Part shown: positions 1 to 12,023 of the stretch, piece after piece
Position numbering within the stretch: the stretch's first letter is position 1
Layout of the letters: every line of letters begins with the position of its first letter
Assembly: GCF_024586455.1 (NCBI RefSeq)
Contig: NC_065920.1
Coordinates: 56,861,960-56,925,959, forward strand
Length of the DNA stretch: 64,000 bases
Direction: 5' to 3'
DNA from: Bactrocera neohumeralis
Taxonomy: Eukaryota; Arthropoda; Insecta; Diptera; Tephritidae
Made by a program: the position numbers and the translations under genes
The notes under the pieces: model-generated
Told to the model about the DNA's origin: nothing
The model's input: only the letters and a program-made list of their open reading frames with translations
The model's database searches: none

Positions 1-429
1 GAACTATGCACTTAGTATTTTCAAAAAACCTTTTTTCTTTTTAAATATAAAAAATTTATCAGAAAAAATTCTGAAAAATTCAGTAAATTATGGTTTCAAT
101 CTAGACTAGAGTACACCGTCCAACAATAGGTATCACTTTAATTTTGCAGCCCGCCAGTTTTGCTCTGTGGACTTGTGGCAAATTTTGTAATTTCATTCAG
201 AAGGCTTTGCCATTTCCTTACGTTTCACTTTGGTACAAAGCTGGGAGATTGTCTAAGATTATTACCGAAATTCAAGATCTGCGGTGACTAATGTTATTCA
301 GTGTAAATGGCTTTGTAAAAACAACTTCTCGCTATTGGATTGACTTAAGTCCTTCTTTGGTTCAGGAAAACGAACGGTGCTATCATAATTTCTTTAGATT
401 ATTTGCGGGGATTAAACTTTGTCTGAATA
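1..429. other. Unannotated AT-rich sequence
   Basis: I see no coding frame, terminal repeat or recognised element here. Reading frames are short and closed on both strands. Confidence 0.5.
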
Positions 430-1175
430 ATGCATTTAGTGTATGACACCTTACCAAAAATTGTTCATATCCAACAAAAACTGTTCACGCCCCTAGGTAC
501 CGAATATTTAGACCCCAGTATTAGTAGTTAACTTTTGTTAGAAAATACATATTGGTCAATGTCTGAGATATACAATTGAAATTTAGGTATAGTACTTCTC
601 CGACAATGGTATGTCTGTGTGTAAAAAATGAGTTCAATCTGACCAATACTTCCCTTAGCCCCCATATAGCAAATATAAAGAAAATCGAACTTCCGGGTGA
701 CTTTGTATCGCATATATCGGCCAATATATGAGTTATCTCAATCAAAATGAGCTAGCGTATTTTACTTATAACAGAGTATTTTTGTGCCTAAAATAATTAA
801 ATTTGATCAAAAGCTCAACTTAGCCCCCATATCACTAATATCAGGATTTACTCTATATGATTAGTTTTTTAGTAAGTGATACGTTAATAGTATATGGTAT
901 TGGGAAAAATAGATACAATTTGGTCGATACTACCCCAACTGCCATATACTACATATGATAATTTTAGTTTTTCTAACAAACCTTGTGTATCTGTCAACAT
1001 ATGTATGTGTTATACTATATATAGTATATCTATAGATAAATTTGCTTGGATTTTGATGCTCAGGTTGATGTTTCACATTTTAAGGTATTTCCCTTGCTTT
1101 GATTCCTGCAAGTTTCAAGTGTATTAAATGTTCGGTTGCACCCGAACTTAGCTCTTCCTTACTTGTTTTTGTTTT
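430..1175 (+). repeat. Hairpin-ended interspersed repeat (mini-me/DINE-like, type C)
   Basis: The right end carries the hairpin GTTCGG-ttgcac-CCGAAC followed by a T-rich tail ending CTTACTTGTTTT, about 1131-1170. The same end closes the full-length repeat at 17217-18279. The body has the repetitive 'tagcccccatat' phrase at about 656 and 821. It is noncoding. The left boundary is uncertain because no left hairpin is clear. The family is not one I can name; resemblance to dipteran mini-me/DINE-type elements rests on the shared 3' end. Confidence 0.55.
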
Positions 1176-1274
1176 GTTTTCCAATTGATTTATTTGTTCA
1201 AAATTTTGAAAATTATTCAGTGAAAACTTGATGTGTGTTTCATACAAAATGTTCAATTACAAATAGAAATTTGT

Positions 1275-2790
1275 TACGACGCCACGAAGGGATCACAGTA
1301 ATGTCGGTCGGCGTCATTTTTGCCATCAACATACATTGGCACCCCAAAGCGCACGCACGAGTACTCGCATATTGAGACGCTATCAATCAGCAAGATCGTA
1401 CCGATTTCACAGCAAGACTTTTCAAACAGCTTCTATGATGCTTGATGGACTTTATTGAGGTTTGCTGCACGCACTCATTCTTCTTTGGGTGGTGGATGGT
1501 AGTTACACCAGACCAAATTGATGAAATCATTTCTGTGGAAATTCCTGATCCAGAGATAGATCCAGAAAAATACGAAGGTTTGAAAACCAATATGGTTCAT
1601 GGACCTTGCAGACACCACAATCCCACTTCGGTCTATGTGTCTGACAATAAATGCACGAAACACTATCTTTCGGAAACGCAAACTGGAAATGATGGATATC
1701 CACTCTAATGGCGTAGCTCATCAAACGATAATGGCAGAACATTTAGCATACTATTTAGAGGAGTGAATATCGAAGTCAACAACACTTGGATCGTACCATA
1801 TGCCACTGTTATCTTATTCACATTCAAAACTCATGTCAATGTTGAATATTGCAGTTTGGTGAAATCGATCAAATACGTTTGCAAATACGTCACCAAAGAA
1901 AGCAACATGGCGGTTATTGGCCTTGAACGAGATGAGATCAGCAAGTATCAAATGGGTCGATACGTGAACTACAAAAAAACGCTTTGTAAGATATTTACTT
2001 TTGAAATTCATGAACGTTTTCCGACTGTTGTGCGTCGCAGTTCATTTGGAAAACGGCCAAAGAGCGTATTTTAACCCAGGGAATACATTACAGCCAGTGG
2101 AAACCTCGCCAGCAACAAAGTTGACATTGACGAATTTTTTCTCAAATTGCGTTAGTGATCCGCTTGCGAGGACATAGTTCTATTCGGAAGTGCCTTGTTT
2201 TTGCACATGGAATGCATCGTCGAAGAAATGGTTAAGCAGAAAGCAAGGTCAACTAGTAGATGGACATCCAGATGTGTTCTCAACTAATGCCTTAGGACGA
2301 ATTTACACAATCCACCCGAAAAACGACGATTGCTTCTACCTTCGGTTACTATTGATTAATGTACGCGGTTCAACTTCATTTGAGTCATTGCATACTGTGA
2401 ATGGTACGGTACGCGCAACTTTATCAGAAGCATGCTAGCAATTACGAATGCTGAAACATGATAATCACACATGAAGTTCGCACACTTTTCGCGATGATCA
2501 TTTCAACATATCAGCCTTCAGATCCGTGTCAATTATGGAATACGAATAAAAATGACATTGCCGAAGTCATTTTATATAGTATTCGCTAATAATTGGAAAT
2601 AGGCGAATTCCGATCGTCGTGACAATGAAGACAAACACGGGAATGAGCCTGTGGAATTTCTAAATTCTTTGGAGAGACTTGGTATGCCGCCGCATTATTT
2701 ACGTCGCAAAGTTGGATCTGTCATTATTATGTTTCATTTCAATTCAAACCTATTCAGTTTGCAGTGTAAATTGCATTTGCGATGACGACC
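1275..2790 (+). pseudogene. Helitron Rep/helicase relic (copy A)
   Basis: Rolling-circle transposon protein in pieces and several frames. Frames around 1390-1710 read like the Rep region of insect Helitrons, including 'PDQIDEIISVEIPDPE' and 'TGNDGYPL'. The frame at 1763-2074 carries 'SIKYVCKYVTKESNMAV', with the Tyr-x3-Tyr pair expected of the Helitron nickase, then 'YQMGRYVNYK'. 2190-2438 continues with 'GRIYTIHPKN'. At about 2625-2740 'PVEFLNSLERLGMPPHYL' matches the C-terminal part of the PIF1-like helicase, so most of the helicase is deleted. The usual HxH metal-binding motif upstream is not found. Stops and frame changes show it is dead. Ends were not located. Assignment is from motif recognition. 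Confidence 0.75.
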
Positions 2791-4271
2791 AGCAGGACAC
2801 AAGGATAGTCGCTAGAAGTGTGTGATATAAGTCTGTGTTGCAAAACAAATTTATTTAGTACCACATATTTAGTATTTATTAAGTATTACACAATTTCCTA
2901 AGAGCAAATATGTGGCTTTTGTGAGTAGTGCTTCTTAACGTAGAAGTATTATGTGATAATAAATGATTATAATGAGATAAGTTTTATTTAATGCTGAATT
3001 GACTATTATTTTGCCATTTAAGGAGCTTGCTTGTTTCTCAGAATCTTAAAACCTTTTAAAAATATAAACATTCTGTTATTAAAAATATTCTGAGTATCAA
3101 AGTAACATTTTTTGTTAAAAGCATTATGCTTAAAATCCCACGAGTCATATAGAGCTGTCCTAAAACATGAAACTATTGTATGCGAACTTCATGTCCTAAA
3201 TTATGGGAATTGACTAAGTTGAAAACAGCGCATTACGCCTAACGACTGACACACGATAGTTGTTCGACGTCTTTACTTACCGGTTATTCACCACCCTAAC
3301 CGCTAGCTTTTGTGCCTATAGCAATCACAAACCAATTATAAAAGTATATAAAATATAATTCTAACGAAATTTTACATAATTTTTGTTAATTATGTCGACG
3401 TTGTGTGTTTACGTAGAATATAAGATGTTTTGCTAACCAATGAATAAATAAATATGGGAAAGTGTTAGCTTCTTTACATATTCGGTACAGCTCCCCCTTG
3501 CGAGAATATTGAAAATCATAAAAAGCAGAAAACGTTAAATATGAGCAGAGAATTTACATATTATTTAAAAAATTTATACAGTTTAGAAATATTTATTTTA
3601 TGCCGTAAATAAATGTGATTTCCTTAACTTATTATCATTTGTGCCAAAGAGCGTAAAACTAATGCAGAGATTAAATATTTGAAATATAAAATGCACAGGA
3701 TATTGTGGTAATTTGGAAGTTGGTGGACTCGTATTCTTATTCACCCGAACATTATTTAATTGTTTTTGAATCTGATAAACAACATATATTACTTAAAACG
3801 GATTTATATATTCTTGAAACTAAAATAGTGGTTGCCTTTTACTCATACTTGTTTATACATACTAAAATATGAAATTTTCATATTTGTTTCCAATATCAGT
3901 TTCAATGTCATGCATATAAACTTTAAATTAGTGCTTAATATTACGTGAAACATCTTTTACAAGCATACGATAATGGAAAAATATCTGGGAACCATGATGC
4001 CAACCATGTGTCTACTGGCTTGTTTATGGCATACACTGCGTATAAGTGATTATCGGCGTACACGTGGGTGCGCGTGGTTATTACCCAGTGTATGAAGAAA
4101 TGTAACAACGACTTTAAAAATGTTTAGCCCGAAAGTGAAAATTTAGCGAAAAAAGAACTTAAATGAAGCCAAGGTTCCACAATATATTATTATCGCAGTG
4201 CATATCCTCCCCATTTATCTATCTAAATTACTAAGAACATTTCAAATTACTATAATATTCTCAGCGATATA
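2791..4271. other. Unannotated AT-rich intergenic or intronic sequence
   Basis: No open frame of useful length, no terminal repeats and no recognisable element were found. It is possibly unique genomic DNA between the Helitron relic and LINE-A. Confidence 0.45.
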
Positions 4272-4426
4272 GGTTTGGTTAGGTTAGGTTAGATGGCTGA
4301 TCAGAGATCACACGTAGACTAATAATGTAGTCCTTTGTGATGCCATTGAAAAAGAACTCCCGTGTTCGGACTTACAGATTGGCGAAGCGCTTTGTAGCCA
4401 ATACATAATTACACAGACGCTTAATT

Positions 4427-5185
4427 TCAACACCCGCCAGTTCGGTGGGATGTCTGAAGGTATGCGCCCCAAGTGTCCACGTCAAGAAGGAAGTGCTGGC
4501 TTGTTTCTACCGCATCTTCTTCTAAACAGATTCTATAGTTGGCATCCGGTAAGATACCTATTCTTAGCGCATGTATCCGAATAGGGCAGTGGTCTGTTAA
4601 GAGTCCCACTACTAATGAGAGGTTAGCTTTACTGAGGGCTAAGAGATCACTAGATCCCCTGGGCCAAAAGTCTTTTGCGACCGCACAAGTACCGATGCTG
4701 GCTCAGCGTTGGACAAGCATCCACGTGGCCCAGCTATCTAATTGTAGAACACAAGAGGATACAGGAGCACCGATCCCTTCCCATTCTATCGATAATGATT
4801 CTAGGGTGCCCTTCCTTGCTAGCTCATCAGCGTTGCAATTACCTGCGATTCCGCTGTGGCCCAGCACCCATACCAGTCTAATCACAAAAACTCTAGCTGC
4901 TAGAGATAGCGACGTTAGACATTCTTCGACCACCCCGAACGCACTATGAATGAGTTCAAGGATAGTACTGCCGCCTTGCTATCTGAGTGAATGGTCACTT
5001 CTCACTTCTCTGAAGGTGGATGCACTCCGTAGCAGCAAATCTGCTGCTACCTTGATGGCTGCAACCTCAGCCTAGAATACACTGTAGTAGTCGGCAATCC
5101 TGAAACAGGAGTTGATAGAGAGCTCCTGACAGTAGACCCCTCCACCAATCTTCCCCCCAAGCTTTGACCCATCCGTGAAGAAGCT
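4427..5185 (-). pseudogene. LINE-A RNase H domain and C-terminal Cys/His segment (broken)
   Basis: RNase H removes the RNA strand during retrotransposition. The frame beginning at about 5180 reads 'FTDGSKLGGKIGGG', with the first catalytic Asp in TDGS. An in-frame TAG precedes 'AEVAAIK', where the catalytic Glu is expected. The 'SDSQAA'-type segment is scrambled. The frame at 4933-4703 gives 'VWVLGHSGIAGNCNADELA', the last RNase H block with its His and Asp. The 4609-4427 frame ends 'ETSQHFLLDVDTWG', resembling the 'ETSxHFLLDCP' tail of this family but with the Cys replaced. Frameshifts separate all parts. Confidence 0.8.
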
Positions 5186-5235
5186 TGCTGCTTCTCTCCT
5201 CCAAAGGCTTCTTCCCACCCATATCTCCCTCGTCG

Positions 5236-6570
5236 CTATATGGGCAGAAAAGGAGCCGCCGGAGTTCCAGATACGCGTTCCTTTAAGAAACCAGATTCTC
5301 TGAGTCTGATAGTCACCTTCGCGGCTTTGCCCCTTCCGGCAATGTCCACCGGCGTTATGTTCAAAATTGCATTAAGTGCCATGGTTGGGGTGGATCTTAA
5401 TGCACCGCACATGCTGATTAGCGCAGCCCGTTCTAGTTTCTTGGCAAGTGCGGTCTTCCCTAAAGCCCTCCACCACATGAAGACACCATAGAACAAGATG
5501 GGCTTGACTATGGTGTCATAGAGCCAGAGGACCACTTTCGGTGAGAGGCCCCATCTTTGCCAATAGCTCCTCTATAGCAGTATAGGGCAATAGATACCTT
5601 GTTTGCTCTCTCCTCGAAATACGGCTTCCATGAAGGCTTCTTACCCAGGATGAGCTCTAAATATTTCACTGTATCCGCCAGTTGCAGGCGAATGCCTCCC
5701 ACTTGCGGCAAAGTTACCACCGGGATCTTATATTTTCTGCTGCATAAAACCACTTCTGTTTTAATGGGTTAATGGCGAGTCCACTTCCGACCACCCAGAT
5801 ATCCCTGCGTAAACTCATACACGGTGCTAAGGAACTTTCCTTTGACCATATGTGCTGCATCGTCTGCATAAGCAATCACCCGACAGCCGCGATCCTCTAG
5901 TTTTTTGAGCAATTCGTCAACGACTAGGATCCATAGAAGAGGAGAGAGAACCCCACCCTGTGGTGTTTCCCTACTCACACTTCGCCTCACACGCGCGCTG
6001 CCCCATTCTGTTTCGATCACTCTGTCGCACAGAAGATTGAGAAGACTGAGGTTCGATTCAACCCCAAGACCGTCAAGAGCAGCTACTACTGCCTCAAGCA
6101 GGATATTGTTGAAAGCTCCCTCGATATCAAGAAAGGTCCCGACAGCGAAGTTATTGGCTTCAATGACTTCCACGAGACATGACATGATAGTATGCAAGGC
6201 AGTATCCACTGACATTCCTTTACGATAAGCATGTTGTGCTCCTGATAGATAGTCTCTCGGAATGCGCCTCCTTATATACTAGACCATCAGTCTCTCCAGA
6301 GTCTTTTGCAGGAAGGAGGAGAGGCTGATGGGTCTAAAATCCTTGGCCGTGACATGGGAGCCCTTGCCAGCATTCGGGATGAACGTAACCTTAACTCGTA
6401 TCCAGGCCCCCGGGATGTTACCTAATCTGATGCAGATCGCATAGATAGGTGCCAATCAGCTACACGACACCTTAACAGCCTGTTGCAGCTGCGCTGGTAT
6501 GATGCCCGGGGACTTGAACGGTTTGAACGAATAAATCGCCCACGTCAAATGCCGCAAATCCAGAATGCCG
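5236..6570 (-). pseudogene. LINE-A reverse transcriptase domain (broken)
   Basis: RNA-templated DNA polymerase of LINE-A. The frame at 6215-5769 contains the RT motifs in order: 'GTFLDIEGAFNN' (motif A, aspartate in FLDIEG), 'TPQGGVLSPLLW' (motif B) and 'VIAYADDAA' (motif C, catalytic YADD). Two further frames, 5753-5508 and 5535-5236, hold the thumb region ('KPILFYGVFMWWRALG'). An in-frame TAG lies at about 6276 upstream of the methionine, so that methionine is not the true start. At least two frameshifts follow motif C. The core catalytic residues remain but the gene cannot make a full protein. It lies directly upstream of the RNase H segment. Confidence 0.85.
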
Positions 6571-6720
6571 ACAAAGGCCGCACAATCGTCATGCAGCACC
6601 CCGAGAGATCCCCTCACAGAGGGAAGTGAGCGTCGAGAAGCATCTGAAGTGTTTCTTCACTGCTGAGGGCTCGCTTCGCGAGACGCATTTCTTCTTCTTC
6701 TTTATTGGCGTAGACCCCAC

Positions 6721-8244
6721 TTACGCGATTATAGCCGAGTTAACAACAGCGCGCCAGTCGTTTCTTCTTTTCGCTACGTGGCGCCAATTGGATATACCAA
6801 GCGAAGCCAGGTCCTTCTCCAATTGGTCCTTCCAACGGAGTGGAGGTCTTCCTCTTCCTCTGCTTCCCCCGGCGGGTACTGCGTCGAATACTATCAGAGC
6901 TGTAGTGTTTTCGTCCATTCGGACAACATAACCTAGCCAGCGTAGCCGCTTTCTTTTAATTCGCTGAACTATGTCAATGGCGTCGTATATCTTGTACATA
7001 ATGCGATATTCGCCGTAGCCAATACGCAAAGGACCATAAATCTTTCGCAGGATTTTTCTCTCGAAAACTCGTAACGTCGACTCATCGGTTGTTGTCATCG
7101 CCCAAGCCTCTGCACCATATAGCAGGACGGGAATTATGAGCGACTTATAGAGTTTAGCCTTTGTTCGTCGAGAGAGGACTTTACTTTTCAATTGTCTACT
7201 CAGTCCGAAGTAGCACCTGTTGGCAAGAGCAATCCTGCGTTGGATTTCTAGGCTGACATTGTTGGTGGTGTTTACGCTGGTTCCAAGATAGACGAAATTA
7301 TCTACAACTTCAAAGTTATGACTGTCAACAGTGACGTGAGAGCCAAGTCGCGAGTGCGACGACTGTTTGTTTGATGACAGGAGATATTTCGTCTTGCCCT
7401 CGTTCATTGCCAGACTCATTTGGATTGCTTCCTTGTCCAGTCTGGAGAAAGCAGAACTAACGGCGCGGGTGTTGAGGCCGATGATATCAATATCATCGGC
7501 ATACGCCAGCAGCTGTATACTCTTATAAAAGATTGTACCTGCTCAATTAAGTTCTGCAGCTCGAACTATTTTCTCCAGCAGCAGGTTGAATAAGTCGCAC
7601 GATAGGGAGTCGCCTTGTCTGAAACCTCGTTTGGTATCGAACGGTTCGGAGAGGTCCTTCCCGATCCTGACGGAGCTTTTCGTGTTGTTCAACGTCAGTT
7701 TACACAGCCGTATTAGTTTTGCGGGGCTACCAAATTCAGACATCGCGGCATAAAGGCAGCTCCTTTTCGTGCTGTCAAAAGCAGCTTTGAAATCGACAAA
7801 GAGGTGGTGTGTGTCGATTCTCTTTTGACGGGTCTTTTCCAAGATTTGGCGCAAGGTGAATATCCGGTCGGTTGTTGATTTTCCAGGTCTGAAGCCACAC
7901 TGATAAAGTCCAACCAGTTTGTTGACGGTGGGCTTTAATCTTTCACACAATACGCTCGATAAGACCTTATACGCGATGTTGAGGAGGCTTATCCCACGGT
8001 AGTTGGCGCACATGGTGACGTCTCTCTCTTTTTAATGGATTGGACAGAGCACACTTAAATTCCAATCGTTGGGCATGCTTTCGTCCGACCATATTTTACA
8101 AAGAAGCTGATGCATGCTCCTTATCAGTTCTTCGCCGCCGTGTTTGAATAGCTCGGCCGGTAATCCATCGGCCCGCGCTTCTTTGTTCTTCTTCAGACAG
8201 GTAATTGCTATTCGTACTCCTTCATGGAGAAGTGTTTCCTCCAT
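6721..8244 (-). pseudogene. RTE-like reverse transcriptase, copy 1 (near-complete RT)
   Basis: The frame 8013-7543 contains 'NYRGISLLNIAYK', 'LFVDFKAAFDS' (motif A) and 'GFRQGDSLSCDLF' (motif B). After one TGA in the sequence following 'RAAELN', at about 7540, the same frame continues through 'LLAYADDIDIIG' (motif C). It runs on to the C-terminal block 'LRWLGYVVRMDEN' and 'GGSRGRGRPPLRWKDQ', ending at 6721. From 8013 to 6721 only that single stop interrupts the frame. Upstream, 8244-8032 carries the preceding block ('ELIRSMHQLLCKIWSDE') but is separated by a stop and frame change near 8030. This is one of the better-preserved RTs in the window. Confidence 0.85.
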
Positions 8245-8380
8245 AATTTAAGTATGCTCTGAGCATCGGTTACTAGATCACCTTTGGGGGTTCTACAAGA
8301 GTATGCTCCGGTCTTGAAACCTTCTGTAAGCCGCCGCATTTTTTCGTAGAATTTTCGAGCATTACCCCTGTCGCCCAGCT

Positions 8381-8628
8381 TATCAAGCTCTTCGTACTCA
8401 CGCATTTCAGCCTCTTTCTTTTTCTGTCTGCAAATGCGTCTCGCTTTCCTTTTCAACTCTCGGTATCTATCCCATCCCGCACGTGTTGTGGTCGATCGTA
8501 ACGTTATCAAGCTCTTCGTACTCACGCATTTCAGCCTCTTTCTTTTTCTGTCTGCAAATGCGTCTCGCTTTCCTTTTCAACTCTCGGTATCTATCCCATC
8601 CCGCACGTGTTGTGGTCGATCGTAACGT
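8381..8628. repeat. Direct tandem duplication of 124 bp inside RTE-like copy 1
   Basis: The 124-bp block starting 'tatcaagctcttcgtactca' at 8381 recurs, essentially identical, at 8505 and ends at 8628. Because 124 is not a multiple of three, it shifts the frame of the basic linker (KKKEAEMREYEELD). The single-copy state is seen in the copy at 61605-61856. Confidence 0.92.
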
Positions 8629-8838
8629 TGCAAGGTAGGCAGTCTGTTTTCTCTCCGCTGCGACACGGCACTCCTCGTCGTACCAGCTGCTCTTTTGCAT
8701 TTTCCGAAAACCAATGGTTTCGGTTGCAGCTGTACGTAAGGAGTTTGAAATGCCGTCCCACAGTTCCCTTATACCGAGTTGTTCACGAGTGCTCTCAGAG
8801 AGCAGGAGTGCAAGCCGAGTAGAAAATCGTTCTGCTGT

Positions 8839-10002
8839 TTTCTACGAAAGAAAGTGGTGCCTTACAGAAGGTTTGAGGACCGGAGTATACTCTTGTAGAA
8901 CCCCCAAAGTGACCGATACCCAGAGTATACTTAAATTATGGAGGGAACACTTCTCCAGCCTGCTGAGTGGCAGTGAACGTATTATCGGTGTGGCTTTAGA
9001 CCTGGAAAATCAACAACCGTCTAGATATTCACCATGCGCCAAATTTTGGAAAAGACCCGTGAAAGGAGAATCGACACACACCACCTCTTCGTTGATTTCA
9101 AGCTGCTTTCAACAGAACGAATAGGAGCTGTCTTTGTGCCGCGATGTCTGAGTTTGGTATCCCCGAAAAACTAATACGGCTGTGCAAACTCACGTTGACT
9201 AACACCAAAAGCTTCGTCAGGATCGGGAAAAACCTCTCCGAGCCCTTTGATACTAAAGTACTTTCCATCGTGCGACTTCTTCAATCTGCTGCTGGAGAAA
9301 ATAATTCGAGCTGCAGAACATAATCGAGCAGGTACAATATTTTATAAGAGTGTACAGCTGCTGGCGTATGCCGATGATATTGATATCAACCACCAGTGCA
9401 AATACCACCAACAATGTCAGCCTTGAAATCCAACACAAGATAACACTTTCCAACAGGTGCTAGTTCGGACTGAGTAGGCAATTGAGAAGTAATGTCCTCC
9501 CTCGACGAACAAAAACCAAACTCTATAAGTTACTCATAATTCACGTCCTGCTATATCGTGCAGAGGCTTAGACGATGACAACCACTGATGAGTCAACTTT
9601 GCGAGTTTTCGAGAGAAAAGTTCTGCGAAAGATTTATGGTTCTTTGCGCGTTGGCCACAGCGAATATCGCATTCGATGGAACGATGAGCTGTATGAGATA
9701 TATAACGACATTGACATAGTTCAGCGAATTAAAAGACAGCGGCTACGATGGCTAGGTCATATCGTCCGAATAAACGAAAGCACTCCAGCTCTGAAAGGAT
9801 TCGACGCAGTACCCGCCGGTGGAAGCAGAGGAAGAGGAAGACCTCCACTCTGTTAGAAGTACCAGGTGGAGAAGGATCTGGCTTTTACTAGAATCTTTAA
9901 TTGCCACCACCTTGCGAAAAGAAGAAACAACTGGCGCGCTGCTGTTAACTCGGCTGTAATCGCGTAAGCGGTGTCTACGCCAGTAAAGAAGTAGAAGAAG
10001 AA
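8839..10002 (+). mobile_element. RTE-like non-LTR retrotransposon copy 2 (internally deleted)
   Basis: This plus-strand copy begins abruptly at 'tttctacgaaag', just after the 5' break of the minus copy, and ends in a (AAG)n-type tail at about 10002. Two internal deletions are visible by comparison with 60347-63275. One lies near 8980, joining the acidic linker to 'GVALDLENQQPS'. The other lies just after the YADD box, near 9390, removing the segment before 'TSANTTNNVS'. The C-terminal frame 9575-9856 ('TLRVFERKVLRKIYGSLR', 'LRWLGHIVRINES') is retained. It is dead. Confidence 0.8.
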
Positions 10003-12023
10003 AATAAAATTAATAACTCTGGAATTTGAGCTCGTAATGATTTTATTTTTCATACAATGCAATGCCTTTTTATTATAAACAAAAAAAAACACAATATAAA
10101 CGCGTTCAATCCCCTATACAACTGCAATTCAACACGGCACACGTGTTAAAGCGTAACAAAAAAAGGAATATAACAAAGGAAAAACTAGCTGGAAGAAGAA
10201 AGTGCAACGCAGTTAAATGTTTGAAAAGATAAAGCCAGTCAGATTATCTGAGTGCAGTAAACCTTCCACCCCTTTTCGGTCCCTCAACCAATCACTAGGA
10301 GAGGCTACTTAGTCAGTCAGCCAGTAAAACTTCGAAACTCTAGGAGCTTCAAAACTTAGGCGCTTTTTCAATTGTCGTCTGACATAGGAAAAACACCAAT
10401 TGAAATTGCATTGAGACGTGAAAATTTATCAAGTGAATGTTTGAAAGTGTGTTGAAGCATGAGGCATGAAAGTTGCAAAGAAAAATCCCGAAGGCGCAGC
10501 CTGTGCCAAAGTCATTAATATTTCGTTCAGCGGAAAGAAGTGTAAAGTATACATACATAAGTATGTACGAATATCTATCAACAAGTTGGCTGTTTTGAAT
10601 GACATTGAAATGCATACTACAAGAAAAGTTTAAGGTCACAGATCTAACTCTTTAGGAAAAATACCGACGACTTTCTTAACTAAAAGTAGTGTTATTTATG
10701 TACTTTGAAAACCCTTATCAATTATAGGCAGGTATAGATGAAAAATGTACCTGACATTTTCTTATTAAGACGGCCTTACTTTCATTATCTTTTCGGTGTC
10801 ATATCTCAGGTGTTACTGCCGAAGTATGAAAGCCATTTTTATACAAATCTACAAAGAAGTTGGATAAGGTAATCCAGTATGAAAATGAAAAGTTTTTGTC
10901 ACTGAAAGAAATTATCAACGAAGTTTATTTATTTTAAAATCCACATTGGTATAAACTATTTAAAATCTTCTCCGAATGTTAAGGAAATACATGAATTCTT
11001 TGAGACAGGTTTAATAAACCTTGAAGGGTATCTCTTTGTTAACGACAAAAAATATCCTAATGAGGCACTCAGTTACCATGCTCAATATTTCATATCATTA
11101 TTTTTTGTATATGGCTTAGTTTCCCTTGATTATTATTTTTGTTTGTTTGTAAAAAACACTTTCATTCGTCAACACATCCAACAACGTCAAGGAAGTTTTA
11201 TTCGTAAAATGAGATTTAAGGTATATTTTGTATATGTGTGAACTTACCCTTTTGAATACCTGGATTATGATAGTAATTTAACTTCTGTGCATATGTATAA
11301 ATATTGTAATTTCATTACTCCATGTATTACCACTTCTGCTTGCAAATTTGGAATGCATGTGTAATGGTGTTAGGGTAGAAAATTTTGCTTCATGTGGGTC
11401 AGTTTTCTTATACACTTGATTACCATTTAAGCAAGACTATCGAATAGGTATTAACTTCCAATTCGTTGGTTACTAAACTTTAATTAAAAAATTTTTTTTA
11501 ATAATATTAACAACCATATTGCCGAAGTTTGCATGGGATGCAAGTGCTCAGCGACCTTGACATTATGGCAGCAGGAAATTTAAAATTGCAGTGCACGAAA
11601 ATTACTGTAACGCGCATAAAACAAAGTGAAATGGACTTAAAATGCTTTGCATCAAAAATGTTTGTTTATATGCATACATGCTCACAAGAGAGTTGGCAGT
11701 ATAACAAAAATTTCCTCCATATCACTCAATTATAACACAACTAGAAAAATGTTCCAAAAATATATTTCAAAGCCAAACAAAACCACTAAAAAACGTTAAC
11801 TTAATTTTTCTGAGGCTGTAATACCCTTAACAAATAAAAATATTACTTAAACAAGTTTAATTTGACCGGACAGAATTGTAGTTGTATTATTGTGAACCAC
11901 TAAACTTGATACCAGCACTGAGGTTCTAAATACTATTATCACCTTCAGTGCTTAAATTTATTTTAATTCTATAATATGTTTAATCGTCATATATAGGTAA
12001 CGATATGAAAAGATATATGAAGA
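10003..12023. other. Unannotated sequence
   Basis: No supported gene. Frames of 68-96 codons exist (for example minus 10639-10349) but have no recognisable domain or composition typical of coding. No element ends were identified. Confidence 0.4.

Larger units (their letters stand above)
4272..6688 (-). mobile_element. LINE-A: non-LTR retrotransposon with RNase H (R1/I-like), 5'-truncated
   Basis: On the minus strand the order is reverse transcriptase (about 6570-5236), RNase H (about 5180-4790), then a C-terminal Cys/His segment and a short 3' UTR. The element ends at about 4272 in a short tail that reads (TTAGG)n on the plus strand (4272-4292). RNase H downstream of the RT is typical of the I/R1/LOA groups. 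The same 3' end occurs at 23380 and 33282. The 5' side is cut where the RTE-like copy begins at 6689. Clade assignment is from motifs and domain order only. Confidence 0.8.
6689..8838 (-). mobile_element. RTE-like non-LTR retrotransposon copy 1, head-to-head with copy 2
   Basis: The minus-strand copy's 3' end is at 6689, where the plus strand reads (CTT)n, a (GAA)n microsatellite tail. It extends back through the C-terminal domain, RT and a linker to about 8838, where it meets a plus-strand copy of the same family. Compared with the copy at 60347-63275 it lacks the 5' UTR and nearly all of the endonuclease. The short tandem-repeat tail and domain order suggest the RTE group; that is inference from motifs. 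Confidence 0.82.

Noticed and set aside
4272..4300. (TTAGG)n as telomeric DNA
   Set aside because: Only about four units, placed at the 3' end of a LINE with the same end in other copies; not a telomere.
4539..4949. 136-codon plus-strand frame
   Set aside because: Antisense shadow of the LINE-A RNase H and C-terminal region, whose minus-strand motifs are clear.
6689..10002. Head-to-head pair as a single twin-priming event
   Set aside because: Both arms carry their own 3' tails, which twin priming does not produce.
10349..10639. 96-codon minus-strand frame as a possible small gene
   Set aside because: No domain, no coding-like composition and no supporting context.
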